From NCBI GenBank assembly GCA_902468045.1, contig CABQXG010000042.1, positions 1 through 8,472 of the forward strand: a stretch of 8,472 nucleotides of DNA, in the 5' to 3' direction. This DNA comes from an uncultured Collinsella sp. Its GTDB lineage: Bacteria; Actinomycetota; Coriobacteriia; Coriobacteriales; Coriobacteriaceae. The stretch's first letter is position 1. Every line of letters starts with the position of its first letter. Made by a program: the position numbers and the translations under genes. The notes below the pieces were generated by a model that was given only the letters and a program-made list of their open reading frames with translations, had not been told where the DNA came from and did not search any database. This document shows positions 1 to 7,200 of the stretch, piece after piece.

Positions 1-58
1 GGCGGTTTTAAACGCTTAAACAGTCCCTATTTCACCGCAACTTATGAAGGGGATGGGA

Positions 59-1159
59 CTACTTGATGGCGCCGGTCACGGTACCGCCGCCGAGGACGAT
101 GTCGCCGCGATAGACTACAACGGCTTGGCCGGGGGCGATGGCTCGCTGCGGCTCGTCAAAAGTCAGCAGCATTTGCCCGTTTTCGCCGCGCGTAAGGGTC
201 GCTGCTTGGTCTTTCTGACGGTAACGGTACTTGGCGCCCACGCGAATGCCGCCGGCATCGAGTTCTGCCTCCATGCGGTCGGCAGGGGCGCTCCAGATCC
301 AGTCGTCGGCCGTGAGTGCTGTGGCCGTTAGGTCCTCGGCCTCGCCCAGATGCACGGTGTTGTTGACGGCGTCGACGCCTGTCACGTATACGGGATGCGC
401 CATCGCTACGCCCAAACCCTTGCGCTGGCCGATGGTATAGCGCAGTGCGCCGTTGTGGCGCCCGACCACGCTGCCGTCGCGCCATACAATATCGCCCGGC
501 TCGGCGGCATGTCCGCAGCGGCGCTCGATATAGCCCGCGTAGTCGCCGTCTGGAATAAAGCAGATATCCTCGCTCTCGGCCTTTTTGGCGTTGGCAAAGC
601 CCTGTTCGGCGGCAATGCGGCGCACGTCGCGCTCTTTGTCCAGCCCGGCCAGCGGAAAGATTGTGCGCGACAGCCGCTCCTGCGTGAGCGAATACAAAAA
701 GTAGCTCTGGTCCTTCTTGGGGTCCTCGCCGCGATGCAGCTGCCAGGTGCCGTCGGACGCCTGGCTCGTTTTGGCGTAGTGACCTGTGGCGATGTAGTCG
801 CAGCCCATATCGAGTGCCGCATCGAGCAGCGCGCCAAACTTAATATGGCGGTTGCAGATGATGCACGGATTGGGCGTCAGCCCCTCCTGGTAGGCGTTAA
901 CAAAGCGCTCGATTACGTTGCGGTCGAAGGTCTGCTGCAGGTCGAGCACATGGTGGGGTATCCCCAGGCGCTCGGCGACGGCCTTTGCATCAGCGATGTC
1001 GCGGTCGACCTTACTCATGCCCGTGACGGGATCGGGCGCGGGACAGGTGAGGCGCATGGTGGCACCGACGCATTCGTAGCCCTGGCGCTTGAGCAGATAG
1101 GCAGTCACGCTGGAATCGACGCCGCCGCTCATGGCGACGAGCACGCGCTTGTTGTGCAT
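59..1159 (-). CDS. mnmA: tRNA-specific 2-thiouridylase MnmA
   Basis: This cytoplasmic enzyme activates U34 of tRNA-Lys, -Glu and -Gln with ATP and inserts sulfur to give 2-thiouridine; in the known pathway the sulfur comes from cysteine through a desulfurase. The 366-aa length is normal for the family. Visible motifs are the PP-loop SGGVDSS at residues 11-17, TPNPC with the first catalytic cysteine at C99, GHYAK at 126-130, KDQSYFL at 149-155, and ESEDICFIP with the second catalytic cysteine at C200. YTIGQRKGLG near 240-249 begins the central and C-terminal beta-barrel part. The start is supported by AAGGAG (1169-1174, complement) nine bases upstream and by the N-terminus MHNKRVLVAMSGG, which places the PP-loop where the family has it. 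It lies downstream of cysK on the same strand, but a terminator separates them. The family assignment is near certain; the sulfur donor is not visible here. Confidence 0.97.
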   Translation of the reverse strand: MHNKRVLVAMSGGVDSSVTAYLLKRQGYECVGATMRLTCPAPDPVTGMSKVDRDIADAKAVAERLGIPHHVLDLQQTFDRNVIERFVNAYQEGLTPNPCIICNRHIKFGALLDAALDMGCDYIATGHYAKTSQASDGTWQLHRGEDPKKDQSYFLYSLTQERLSRTIFPLAGLDKERDVRRIAAEQGFANAKKAESEDICFIPDGDYAGYIERRCGHAAEPGDIVWRDGSVVGRHNGALRYTIGQRKGLGVAMAHPVYVTGVDAVNNTVHLGEAEDLTATALTADDWIWSAPADRMEAELDAGGIRVGAKYRYRQKDQAATLTRGENGQMLLTFDEPQRAIAPGQAVVVYRGDIVLGGGTVTGAIK

Positions 1160-1188
1160 GGGGAGGTTCTCCTTGGTGGCATGTGGCC

Positions 1189-1227
1189 AAAAAAGAAAAG
1201 CGGCGCGGGAGGCTGGTTCCGCACCGC
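1189..1227 (-). terminator. Intrinsic terminator between cysK and mnmA (in the mnmA leader)
   Basis: On the minus strand GCGGTGCGG (1227-1219) pairs with CCGCGCCGC (1208-1200) over nine bases with one U-G wobble, around a ten-base loop. The tract TTTTCTTTTTT (1199-1189) follows directly, so the form is that of a strong Rho-independent terminator. It lies 114 bases after the cysK stop and only 29 bases before the mnmA ATG, with the mnmA SD between. It may end cysK transcripts, attenuate mnmA, or both. Confidence 0.8.
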
Positions 1228-1231
1228 AGAC

Positions 1232-1240
1232 ATTGTAGCA
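1232..1240 (-). promoter_or_regulatory. Candidate extended -10 for mnmA
   Basis: The minus strand reads TGCTACAAT (1240-1232), an extended -10 with five of six bases of the TATAAT consensus. No good -35 is seen at 16-18 bases. Transcription would start near 1225-1226, inside the first arm of the terminator hairpin. It is the best promoter-like site in the cysK-mnmA gap, but unproven. Confidence 0.4.
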
Positions 1241-1318
1241 AGTTCGGGTGTCATGTGGGACGCCCTGTTGGGATGAGCCCAGGCTGCCAGAAGAGAGGGA
1301 AGGCCGGCGTGCCTTGGA

Positions 1319-1335
1319 CTCGTTCTAAGAACGAG
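1319..1335. other. Hairpin just after cysK
   Basis: CTCGTTC and GAACGAG form a perfect 7-bp inverted repeat with a TAA/TTA loop, five bases after the cysK stop on the minus strand. No T-run follows, so on its own it is a poor intrinsic terminator. It may protect the cysK mRNA 3' end or slow transcription ahead of the stronger terminator about 90 bases further on. Confidence 0.5.
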
Positions 1336-1340
1336 AAGCT

Positions 1341-2279
<939 letters not shown>

Positions 2280-2330
2280 GGTGAACCTCCAAAGTGTTCA
2301 AATGACTGGATACCGTGTGGTTTTACGGTG

Positions 2331-2339
2331 TGTATAACA
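2331..2339 (-). promoter_or_regulatory. Candidate extended -10 for cysK
   Basis: The minus strand reads TGTTATACA (2339-2331), an extended -10 of form TG-n-TATACA, about 52 bases before the cysK start. The -35 position (complement of 2354-2359) is poor and lies inside an inverted repeat, which would suit a regulated promoter. A second, weaker -10-like site, TATGCT (complement of 2384-2389), lies further upstream. Confidence 0.35.
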
Positions 2340-2341
2340 GC

Positions 2342-2366
2342 TAAACCCACAAACCTTATGGGTTGT
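2342..2366. promoter_or_regulatory. Operator-like inverted repeat in the cysK / Rrf2 spacer
   Basis: AACCCA (2344-2349) and TGGGTT (2359-2364) are perfect inverted arms nine bases apart with AT-rich flanks. The repeat covers the -35 region of the candidate cysK promoter. Its CC...GG pair at 2346-2347 and 2361-2362 has the 13-base spacing of E. coli IscR type II sites as I recall them, but the inner A and T positions do not match. It is a reasonable candidate site for the adjacent Rrf2-family regulator. Confidence 0.4.
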
Positions 2367-2468
2367 TCGTTTTGCTGTTGGCAAGCATAGTAGACAGTAA
2401 AGCCTAGTAACGCAATAGGAAATAGAAGATTATTACGAGTCGATTAACCATCTTGACGGGAATGGGTA

Positions 2469-2496
2469 TTTTCAAAACCAATTTTTCGGCTAGAAT
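2469..2496 (+). promoter_or_regulatory. Candidate promoter for the Rrf2 regulator
   Basis: TTTTCA (2469-2474), a 16-base spacer and TAGAAT (2491-2496) give four of six and five of six consensus bases. The start would fall near 2503, about 30 bases before ATG. TTGACG at 2453-2458 is a better -35 hexamer but has no matching -10 at the right distance. Confidence 0.45.
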
Positions 2497-2501
2497 TTCT
2501 A
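2491..2501. promoter_or_regulatory. Palindrome over the -10 of the Rrf2 gene
   Basis: TAGAA-T-TTCTA is a perfect 5-1-5 inverted repeat that contains the candidate -10 hexamer. A protein bound here would block the promoter, which would suit autoregulation by the Rrf2 protein. It is short enough that chance cannot be excluded. Confidence 0.3.
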
Positions 2502-2532
2502 CGGACTAAATGACCGAAAGGCAGCACTATAC

Positions 2533-2961
2533 ATGTTGGTTTCTACTAAGGGCAGATATGCCCTGCGCGTTATGGTCGATCTGGCCGAGCACCAGGCGGC
2601 CGGTCGCATCCCGCTCAAAGAGATCGCGGCGCGACAGGGGATTTCCGAGAAATATCTCGAGAACATCTTGGCTACGCTCGTGCGCGCCAACATGCTTTCG
2701 GGTATGCGTGGCAAGGGCGGCGGCTATGTGCTCACGCGCCCGCCCGAGCAGTACACGGTGGGCGAGATCTTGCGCCTGACCGAGGGCAGTCTGGCGCCGG
2801 TCGCCTGTCTGGATGGCGACTGCAAGGGCTGCTCGCGTTCGGATGAGTGCCCCACGCTCGACGTGTGGAAGAACCTGGACAAGCTCATCAACGACTACCT
2901 CGACGGTGTGACGCTTGATCAACTTGTCGCTCCCAATCATGGCTACGACTACGTCATCTAA
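2533..2961 (+). CDS. Rrf2-family transcriptional regulator, IscR-like with four cysteines
   Basis: This 142-aa DNA-binding protein begins MLVSTKGRYALRVMVDLA, the standard Rrf2 start. A winged helix-turn-helix covers about residues 25-70, with the GKGGGY wing at 60-65. The helix segment ISEKYLEN puts a glutamate at position 43, matching E43 of E. coli IscR as I recall it. Cysteines at 92, 97, 100 and 106 (C-x4-C-x2-C-x5-C) sit where IscR binds its [2Fe-2S] cluster, so Fe-S sensing is likely. CymR, the cysteine regulator of Bacillus, lacks these cysteines but has a similar genetic link to cysK. The gene is divergent from cysK, which suggests it controls cysteine synthesis or sulfur supply and probably itself. 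The SD is weak: AAAGG at 2517-2521, eleven bases from ATG. The family is certain; whether it acts as IscR or as CymR is open. Confidence 0.93.
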   Translation: MLVSTKGRYALRVMVDLAEHQAAGRIPLKEIAARQGISEKYLENILATLVRANMLSGMRGKGGGYVLTRPPEQYTVGEILRLTEGSLAPVACLDGDCKGCSRSDECPTLDVWKNLDKLINDYLDGVTLDQLVAPNHGYDYVI

Positions 2962-3030
2962 CCCACACCTGCATTTGGGGACGGGGTGGAAATGGTAGAT
3001 TCTCTCGCCCTTTGAGACTTGAAAAATAAG

Positions 3031-3065
3031 AAGGCCGCCCATTTTTGCGATGGGCGGCCTTCGTT
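3031..3065. terminator. Bidirectional terminator between the Rrf2 and YvlD-family genes
   Basis: AAGGCCGCCCA (3031-3041) and TGGGCGGCCTT (3051-3061) form a perfect 11-bp stem with a nine-base loop. The right side runs into CGTTTT, and the left side is preceded by GAAAAATA, which gives a T-run on the other strand. It lies between convergent genes, 70 bases after the Rrf2 stop and about 40 bases past the YvlD-family stop, so it can serve both. Confidence 0.9.
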
Positions 3066-3078
3066 TTGGGCTGTTGAG

Positions 3079-3104
3079 ACGGACATGGCCGGAATGGCCG
3101 TTTT
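3079..3104 (+). terminator. Weak second hairpin near the YvlD-family stop
   Basis: ACGGACAT (3079-3086) and ATGGCCGT (3094-3101) pair over eight bases with one mismatch around a seven-base loop, followed by TTT. It could back up the stronger terminator for plus-strand transcripts. On the minus strand it lies just after the membrane-protein stop but lacks a T-run. Confidence 0.3.
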
Positions 3105-3468
3105 AGTCCTCGGCGATGCTGTCGAGGATGCTGCGCGTGATGGACACCAGGATGCTGCCCATAAAGGCCGATCCAAAGCTGGCGATGGAGATGCCGACGC
3201 CCAGCAGGTTGACCGACAGGTAGCTCGCGAGCTCAAGCATAAAGCTGTTGACGACAAGCTGGAAAATGCCCAGCGTAATGATCGTGAGCGGCAGCGAGAT
3301 GACCGTAAGGAACGGTTTGACGAACGAATCGACAATGTTCAGGAACAGTCCCACAAAGACAAAGCAGACCCAGGTCTCGGCAAAGCCGAAGGGTTGGATA
3401 CCGGGGACGAGGAACGTGGCGATCGCGATGGCGATCGAGGTGAAGAGCCAGTTAAGCATAAAGCGCAT
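3103..3468 (-). CDS. Small four-helix membrane protein, YvlD / phage holin 4_2 family
   Basis: This is a 121-aa, very hydrophobic protein with four predicted membrane segments at about residues 5-22, 31-47, 53-79 and 92-111, separated by short loops. The family signature is visible: a conserved N44 followed by VKP at 50-52, LP at 59-60, ITLGIF at 64-69 and VNSFML at 73-78. This matches the YvlD-type proteins that databases label 'phage holin family 4'. They are ordinary chromosomal inner-membrane proteins, and their role is not established. The start ATG has AAAGGA upstream on the minus strand, and the reading begins MRFMLNWLF. It stands alone, converging with the Rrf2 gene on a shared terminator and diverging from the yerC-like gene. 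The family is well supported; no specific function can be given. Confidence 0.88.
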   Translation of the reverse strand: MRFMLNWLFTSIAIAIATFLVPGIQPFGFAETWVCFVFVGLFLNIVDSFVKPFLTVISLPLTIITLGIFQLVVNSFMLELASYLSVNLLGVGISIASFGSAFMGSILVSITRSILDSIAED

Positions 3469-3656
3469 GGCGTGAATCCTTTCTTGCGCCGGGATTGCTG
3501 GCGTCGCGTGAAGCGGCTTACGGCGGCGACCTGGATGGTTGCGCGGGCGCGCCGCGGTGTTTGGGCGCCCATTGTCTCAAATATTCGTGGAGCTTACGTG
3601 CGCATATGGTTTCTAAACGGCGTTCGTCCTGAAAAACGCGCCGCTGGCAGAGAGTC

Positions 3657-3687
3657 TTGTCGCTTTAGTTTGGTGGTGTGCTACACT
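3657..3687 (+). promoter_or_regulatory. Candidate promoter for the yerC-like gene
   Basis: TGCTACACT (3679-3687) is an extended -10. TTGTCG (3657-3662) is a possible -35 at a long 19-base spacing. A start near 3694 would give a leader of about 100 bases, opening with a hairpin. Confidence 0.4.
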
Positions 3688-3692
3688 GCTAC

Positions 3693-3716
3693 GGGCAAAA
3701 GCCACAGGCGTTGCCC
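3693..3716 (+). other. Hairpin at the predicted 5' end of the yerC mRNA
   Basis: GGGCAA (3693-3698) pairs with TTGCCC (3711-3716), and inside it GCC (3701-3703) pairs with GGC (3707-3709) around ACA. No T-run follows, so it is not a terminator. It begins at the predicted transcription start and may stabilise the mRNA or form part of a regulatory leader. Confidence 0.4.
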
Positions 3717-3738
3717 TATTGCATAGAACGGGCGAACG

Positions 3739-3789
3739 ATGCCCGATGTCAGTATCAACTTCGATGCCTTTTGGCGGGTTTGGCGGTGA
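3739..3789 (+). CDS. Possible leader peptide with two Trp codons upstream of yerC
   Basis: ATG at 3739 opens a 16-codon frame, MPDVSINFDAFWRVWR, ending at TGA 3787-3789, three bases before the yerC start. Two TGG codons lie in the last five sense codons. Both come from a TTTGGCGG-like direct repeat whose second copy also forms the SD of yerC, so ribosomes finishing here would clear or couple to the yerC start. Its own SD is weak, and no terminator/antiterminator pair is visible. It may be chance; a short ORF of this size cannot be proven by reading. Confidence 0.25.
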   Translation: MPDVSINFDAFWRVWR

Positions 3790-3792
3790 TCG

Positions 3793-4092
3793 ATGAATAT
3801 CGAGAACATGTTTGACAAGCCTGATGTCAAGCAGCTGGTCCACGCATTTAGCCTTTTGGACGACGAGAAGGATATCCAAGCGTTTTTGACCGATATCTGC
3901 ACGCCGCGCGAGATTTGCGACCTTTCTCAGCGTTTGCAGGTTGCGCGCTATTTGGACGAGGGCGAGCCTTATGTTGAGGTTCAGGCCCGTACCGGCGCTT
4001 CGTCCACCACGGTGAGCCGCGTTTCAAAGGCGCTGAACGGCGAGTACGGTGGCTACCGCAAGATCCTCATTAAGTTGGAGGATGGCGAGTAG
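3793..4092 (+). CDS. yerC: YerC/YecD-type TrpR-related DNA-binding protein
   Basis: This 99-aa protein has the TrpR-family fold. A helical N-terminus is followed by TPREICDLSQRLQVARYL (37-54), a helix-turn-helix around 59-80 with the recognition segment TGASSTTVSRVSKAL, and GGYR at 86-89. The length and the GGY ending of the DNA-binding part match the YerC/YecD subgroup of Gram-positives, whose ligand and targets are not well known. It is not an obvious tryptophan repressor, and no trp genes are in the window. The start is well fixed: GGCGGTGATC (3782-3791) matches the extended complement of the 16S rRNA tail at nine of ten positions, and its GGCGG core ends six bases before ATG. A possible leader ORF with Trp codons ends three bases upstream. 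The gene has its own terminator and is probably monocistronic. Confidence 0.92.
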   Translation: MNIENMFDKPDVKQLVHAFSLLDDEKDIQAFLTDICTPREICDLSQRLQVARYLDEGEPYVEVQARTGASSTTVSRVSKALNGEYGGYRKILIKLEDGE

Positions 4093-4118
4093 GCCAGCGA
4101 CAACATTGAATTACGAAG

Positions 4119-4144
4119 AACCGTCCCTCCGGGGGCGGTTTTTA
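4119..4144 (+). terminator. Terminator of the yerC-like gene
   Basis: AACCGTCCC (4119-4127) pairs with GGGGCGGTT (4132-4140) over nine bases with one U-G wobble. The loop is TCCG closed by a C-G pair, a stable UNCG-type tetraloop. TTTAT follows. It starts 26 bases after the yerC stop and separates it from addB. Confidence 0.85.
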
Positions 4145-4276
4145 TATGCCTGCAATCGGCTGGTGCGTTGGGTTCAGGTTGCTTTGTACCAAAAGATGGA
4201 ACTGCGGTGGCAATGTGTCCGCTTGGGCGGGTAGGATGGATGCATTGATTATTGCGAACGGTTTGAGCGGAGGACC
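4145..4276 (+). promoter_or_regulatory. Upstream region of addB
   Basis: The 132 bases between the yerC terminator and addB should hold the addBA promoter. TAGGAT (4232-4237) is a weak -10-like hexamer without a good -35, and nothing better stands out. GGAGG at 4269-4273 is the addB SD, with an unusually short three-base gap to ATG. Confidence 0.3.
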
Positions 4277-7200
4277 ATGCCTGTTCGAATCTATACCACC
4301 AATACCGGCACGGATTTGAGCGATGCCGAGTCGGCGCTGCTTGCCGACCTTATTGCCCGTCACGGGCGTGCCGTGTTGCTGGCACCAACGTTTGCCGAGC
4401 TCGACCTGTGCCGTCATGATGCGGCGGAAGCCGGGGTTTCACTGGGTATCGACTACAAGACGCCTTCGTCGTGGCTTCGCTCGCTTTGGGAGCTTTTGGG
4501 CGACGGGCGCGATTTCGTCGACAACCTGCAGCGCCAGATGCTGTTTTCGGATATGATTGCCCGCCGCGATGATGCCGATCTTCAGCCGCTTTCGTGTGGC
4601 CAGGGCACGGTGCGCATGCTCGCGCGCATGGCTCGCGATGTGCTTCCGGGTGTGGCAGGGACGGGTGCCGAGCGATGCGGTGGCAACAATTGCCAGCCTG
4701 AGCCAAAAAGCGATGCTGAGGCTCGCGTGTTCGAGCTTTTGCGCGCCTACGCGAGCGGCTTGGACCGTCGAGACATGGTCGAGCCCTGCGAGGCAGCTGA
4801 CATTATGGCCGGCGCTTTGACCGACAGCCTGCCGGCGTGCACCCGCGCCGTTTGCGTGCGCGGCGTCACGTCATTTACGTATAGCCTGCTCGAGCTGCTG
4901 TCCGCCGTGGCAAACAACGGGGGAGAGGTTGTCGTGCTGCTCGCCCGCGAGCAAGCGGCGATGCGTGAGGAGCTGGCCACGGCCCTTGATGCCCGCGGTG
5001 TGCTGTTTGAGGTTGCACCGCTGGACGAGGATGCTGGCGCTCCCGCGACTGCTCCAAAGTCCGTCGTACGTCCTGCCTTTGTGGAAGTCGCCGGCCCCCA
5101 TGCTCGTGCCCGTGTCTATGCGGACGTCATCGATAAGATGGTGAAAGCGCACAAGGAGTCCAATGTCAACGATGCCGCCTCCGCGCCCGCCGATCCCGTG
5201 CGCGTGCTCGTTGTTTCTGCCCGGGCACCCCAGCTGTTCGGTGAGCTCGCCGCTCGTTTGGCGGCGCGCCACGTTGCTGCCGAGACGACCGAGTTCACGG
5301 CGTTTTCTCAATCCATTGTGGGCAGGCAGTTCACGGCGCTCGCCAACCTGATCGAGCGTATGAAGGCCGCCGACGAAGGGGCAGCTTCTAAGACTGAGTG
5401 GTGGCCCGCTCCGGAGCTTACCGACTGGATTTACAGCCCGCTTTCGGGTGCCGACGCCGCCAGCGCGCGCACGTTCGACAAGAATATGCGTCTCTCGCGC
5501 AGCAAGACTACCGCGGGCGTCAAGAGCTTGCTGCAGAGCGTGCAGGGCCAGATCAGGGGCGCGCGTAAAGCGGCGAGTGACGAGAACTGGTTTAAGAACG
5601 TGCCGTGCGTGGTCTCGGACGTGTTCCAGGCGCTGTGGCGCGACAAGCCCGTGACGGCGCTCAAGGCCATGCTTGCCGCCGCCGAGGCGCTGCCCGATCG
5701 CGCGTTTGGCGGTCTCGACGGTCAGGCCCGTCGCCAGGCTGAAACGGCCCTACTGCGCCACGCCATCGACATTCTTATGAACGAAGCCCGCGTGCTCGAT
5801 GTGTCGCAGACAGCGACCGTGCCCGTGCTCGACGGCGTTCGCACCAAGGTGGATAAGCGCAGCGCCGCTTACGATTACGAGACCTACGAGGTCGATCGCA
5901 CGCCACGGGCGCAAGTGCGCTTCGTGTCGCTTGCCGATGCGTCGGTTCTGCGTCCTGGCGGCTACGATGCCGTGCTGTTTGCCGATGTCGACCTGGACAG
6001 CTATCCGCTTTCGCACGAAGAGGGCCCGCTTGCCACGTTGACGGCCGAGCTGCGCCGCGACGGCGTGTCTTTGGAGCCCGCCGCCCTGCTGCGCGTGCGC
6101 TTTGGCCGTGCGATGCAGGCGGCGAGCGGTCCGGTCGCGCTCGCCCGCGTGACGCACGATCGGCAGGCACGCGAATGCTACCCGGCAGCCGTATGGACAG
6201 AGCTGCGGGCACATGCCGAGGCCGCTGGCGCTGCCAAGCCCACGCGCGTGGGCGAGGGCGATATCATCGCCGACTTTGATCCCGCGGCAGGCGAAGGTCT
6301 TAGGCGCGAGCGCATGACCTGCGAAGCTCCTCAGCATCTGAGCGATGAAGCCATTCCGTATCTGGTCCTGCGCCGTCGCGATGGCGAGGGCGAGGATGCG
6401 CCGCTGGTGCCGCGCCTGACGTCTGCCTCGCAGATCGAGGCCTATTCGACCTGCCCGCTATGCCGGTTCGTCTCGTACCGCGTGAAGCCCCAGTCGATCG
6501 ACGCCGGCTTTGGCAATATGGAGAAGGGCAACTTTGTCCACGACGTGCTGGAGCATCTGCACGCCCGTCTGCCCCAGGAAGGCATGGAGCGCGTGACGCC
6601 CGAGAACCTGCCGCGCGCTCAGGAGCTGCTGCGCGAGGTCTTTGACGAGACATTGGCCGAGCATGCCTCCAAGCGTGGCAACGAGGGTCCGCTCGTGCCG
6701 CTCTCTCCGGTAGAGGAGCGCCAGGTGGCCGAGATTCTGCCGCAGCTGGAGGGTGTGCTTGCCTATGAAGCCGAGGCGCTGACTCCTTTTGCTCCACGCT
6801 ACCTGGAGTTTGCCTTTAACGATCTTAAAGTCGAGTATGCCGGTTGGCCGCTCGGCGGGCGTATCGACCGCGTGGATGTGGATGCCGAGAATCGCGCCGT
6901 GGTAATCGACTACAAGCATCGTTCGGGCGTCGAGGAGTTTAAGCTCGCCGACCCCACGGTGCGCGACGAGGAGTCGGGCGAGGCTCCCATCGACGATCCG
7001 CGCTGGCTGCCGACGCATACCCAAACGCTCATCTACGCGCAGGCCATGCGCCGGGCGCTGGATCTGGATACCCGCGCGGCGCTCTATTTTTCGACCAAGG
7101 GTGGCAAACCGGCGCTGCGAGGCGCCGCGAGTGCCGAGCTGCTCGAGGAGGAGCGTGGTGACGGCCGCATCCCGGGGCTTAAGAAGGGCTTTCCCGGTGA

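Larger units (their letters stand above)
3469..3792. other. 324-bp gap between divergent genes
   Basis: The half near the membrane-protein gene is very GC-rich and contains the perfect palindrome TGGGCGCCCA (3562-3571). I found no convincing promoter for the membrane protein. The half near yerC holds the candidate yerC promoter, a hairpin (3693-3716) and a possible leader ORF (3739-3789), entered separately. No RNA gene is recognised. Confidence 0.6.

Noticed and set aside
1..58. Terminator after mnmA
   Set aside because: GCGGT/ACCGC arms and an AT-rich TTTAA/TTAAA pair are present, but there is no T-run, and the window edge cuts the region.
350..1276. Long plus-strand open frame (308 codons) opposite mnmA
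   Set aside because: Its product is low-complexity and matches no family I know. mnmA on the other strand has all its motifs. GC-rich codon use commonly leaves such antisense frames open.
3103..3468. Prophage remnant, suggested by the 'phage holin' family name
   Set aside because: The family is widespread in ordinary chromosomes, and no other phage gene, integrase or attachment site is near.
3019..3726. Plus-strand 235-codon frame opposite the membrane-protein gene
   Set aside because: The charged, repetitive product starts inside the terminator and mirrors the hydrophobic gene on the other strand. It is not credible as a gene.
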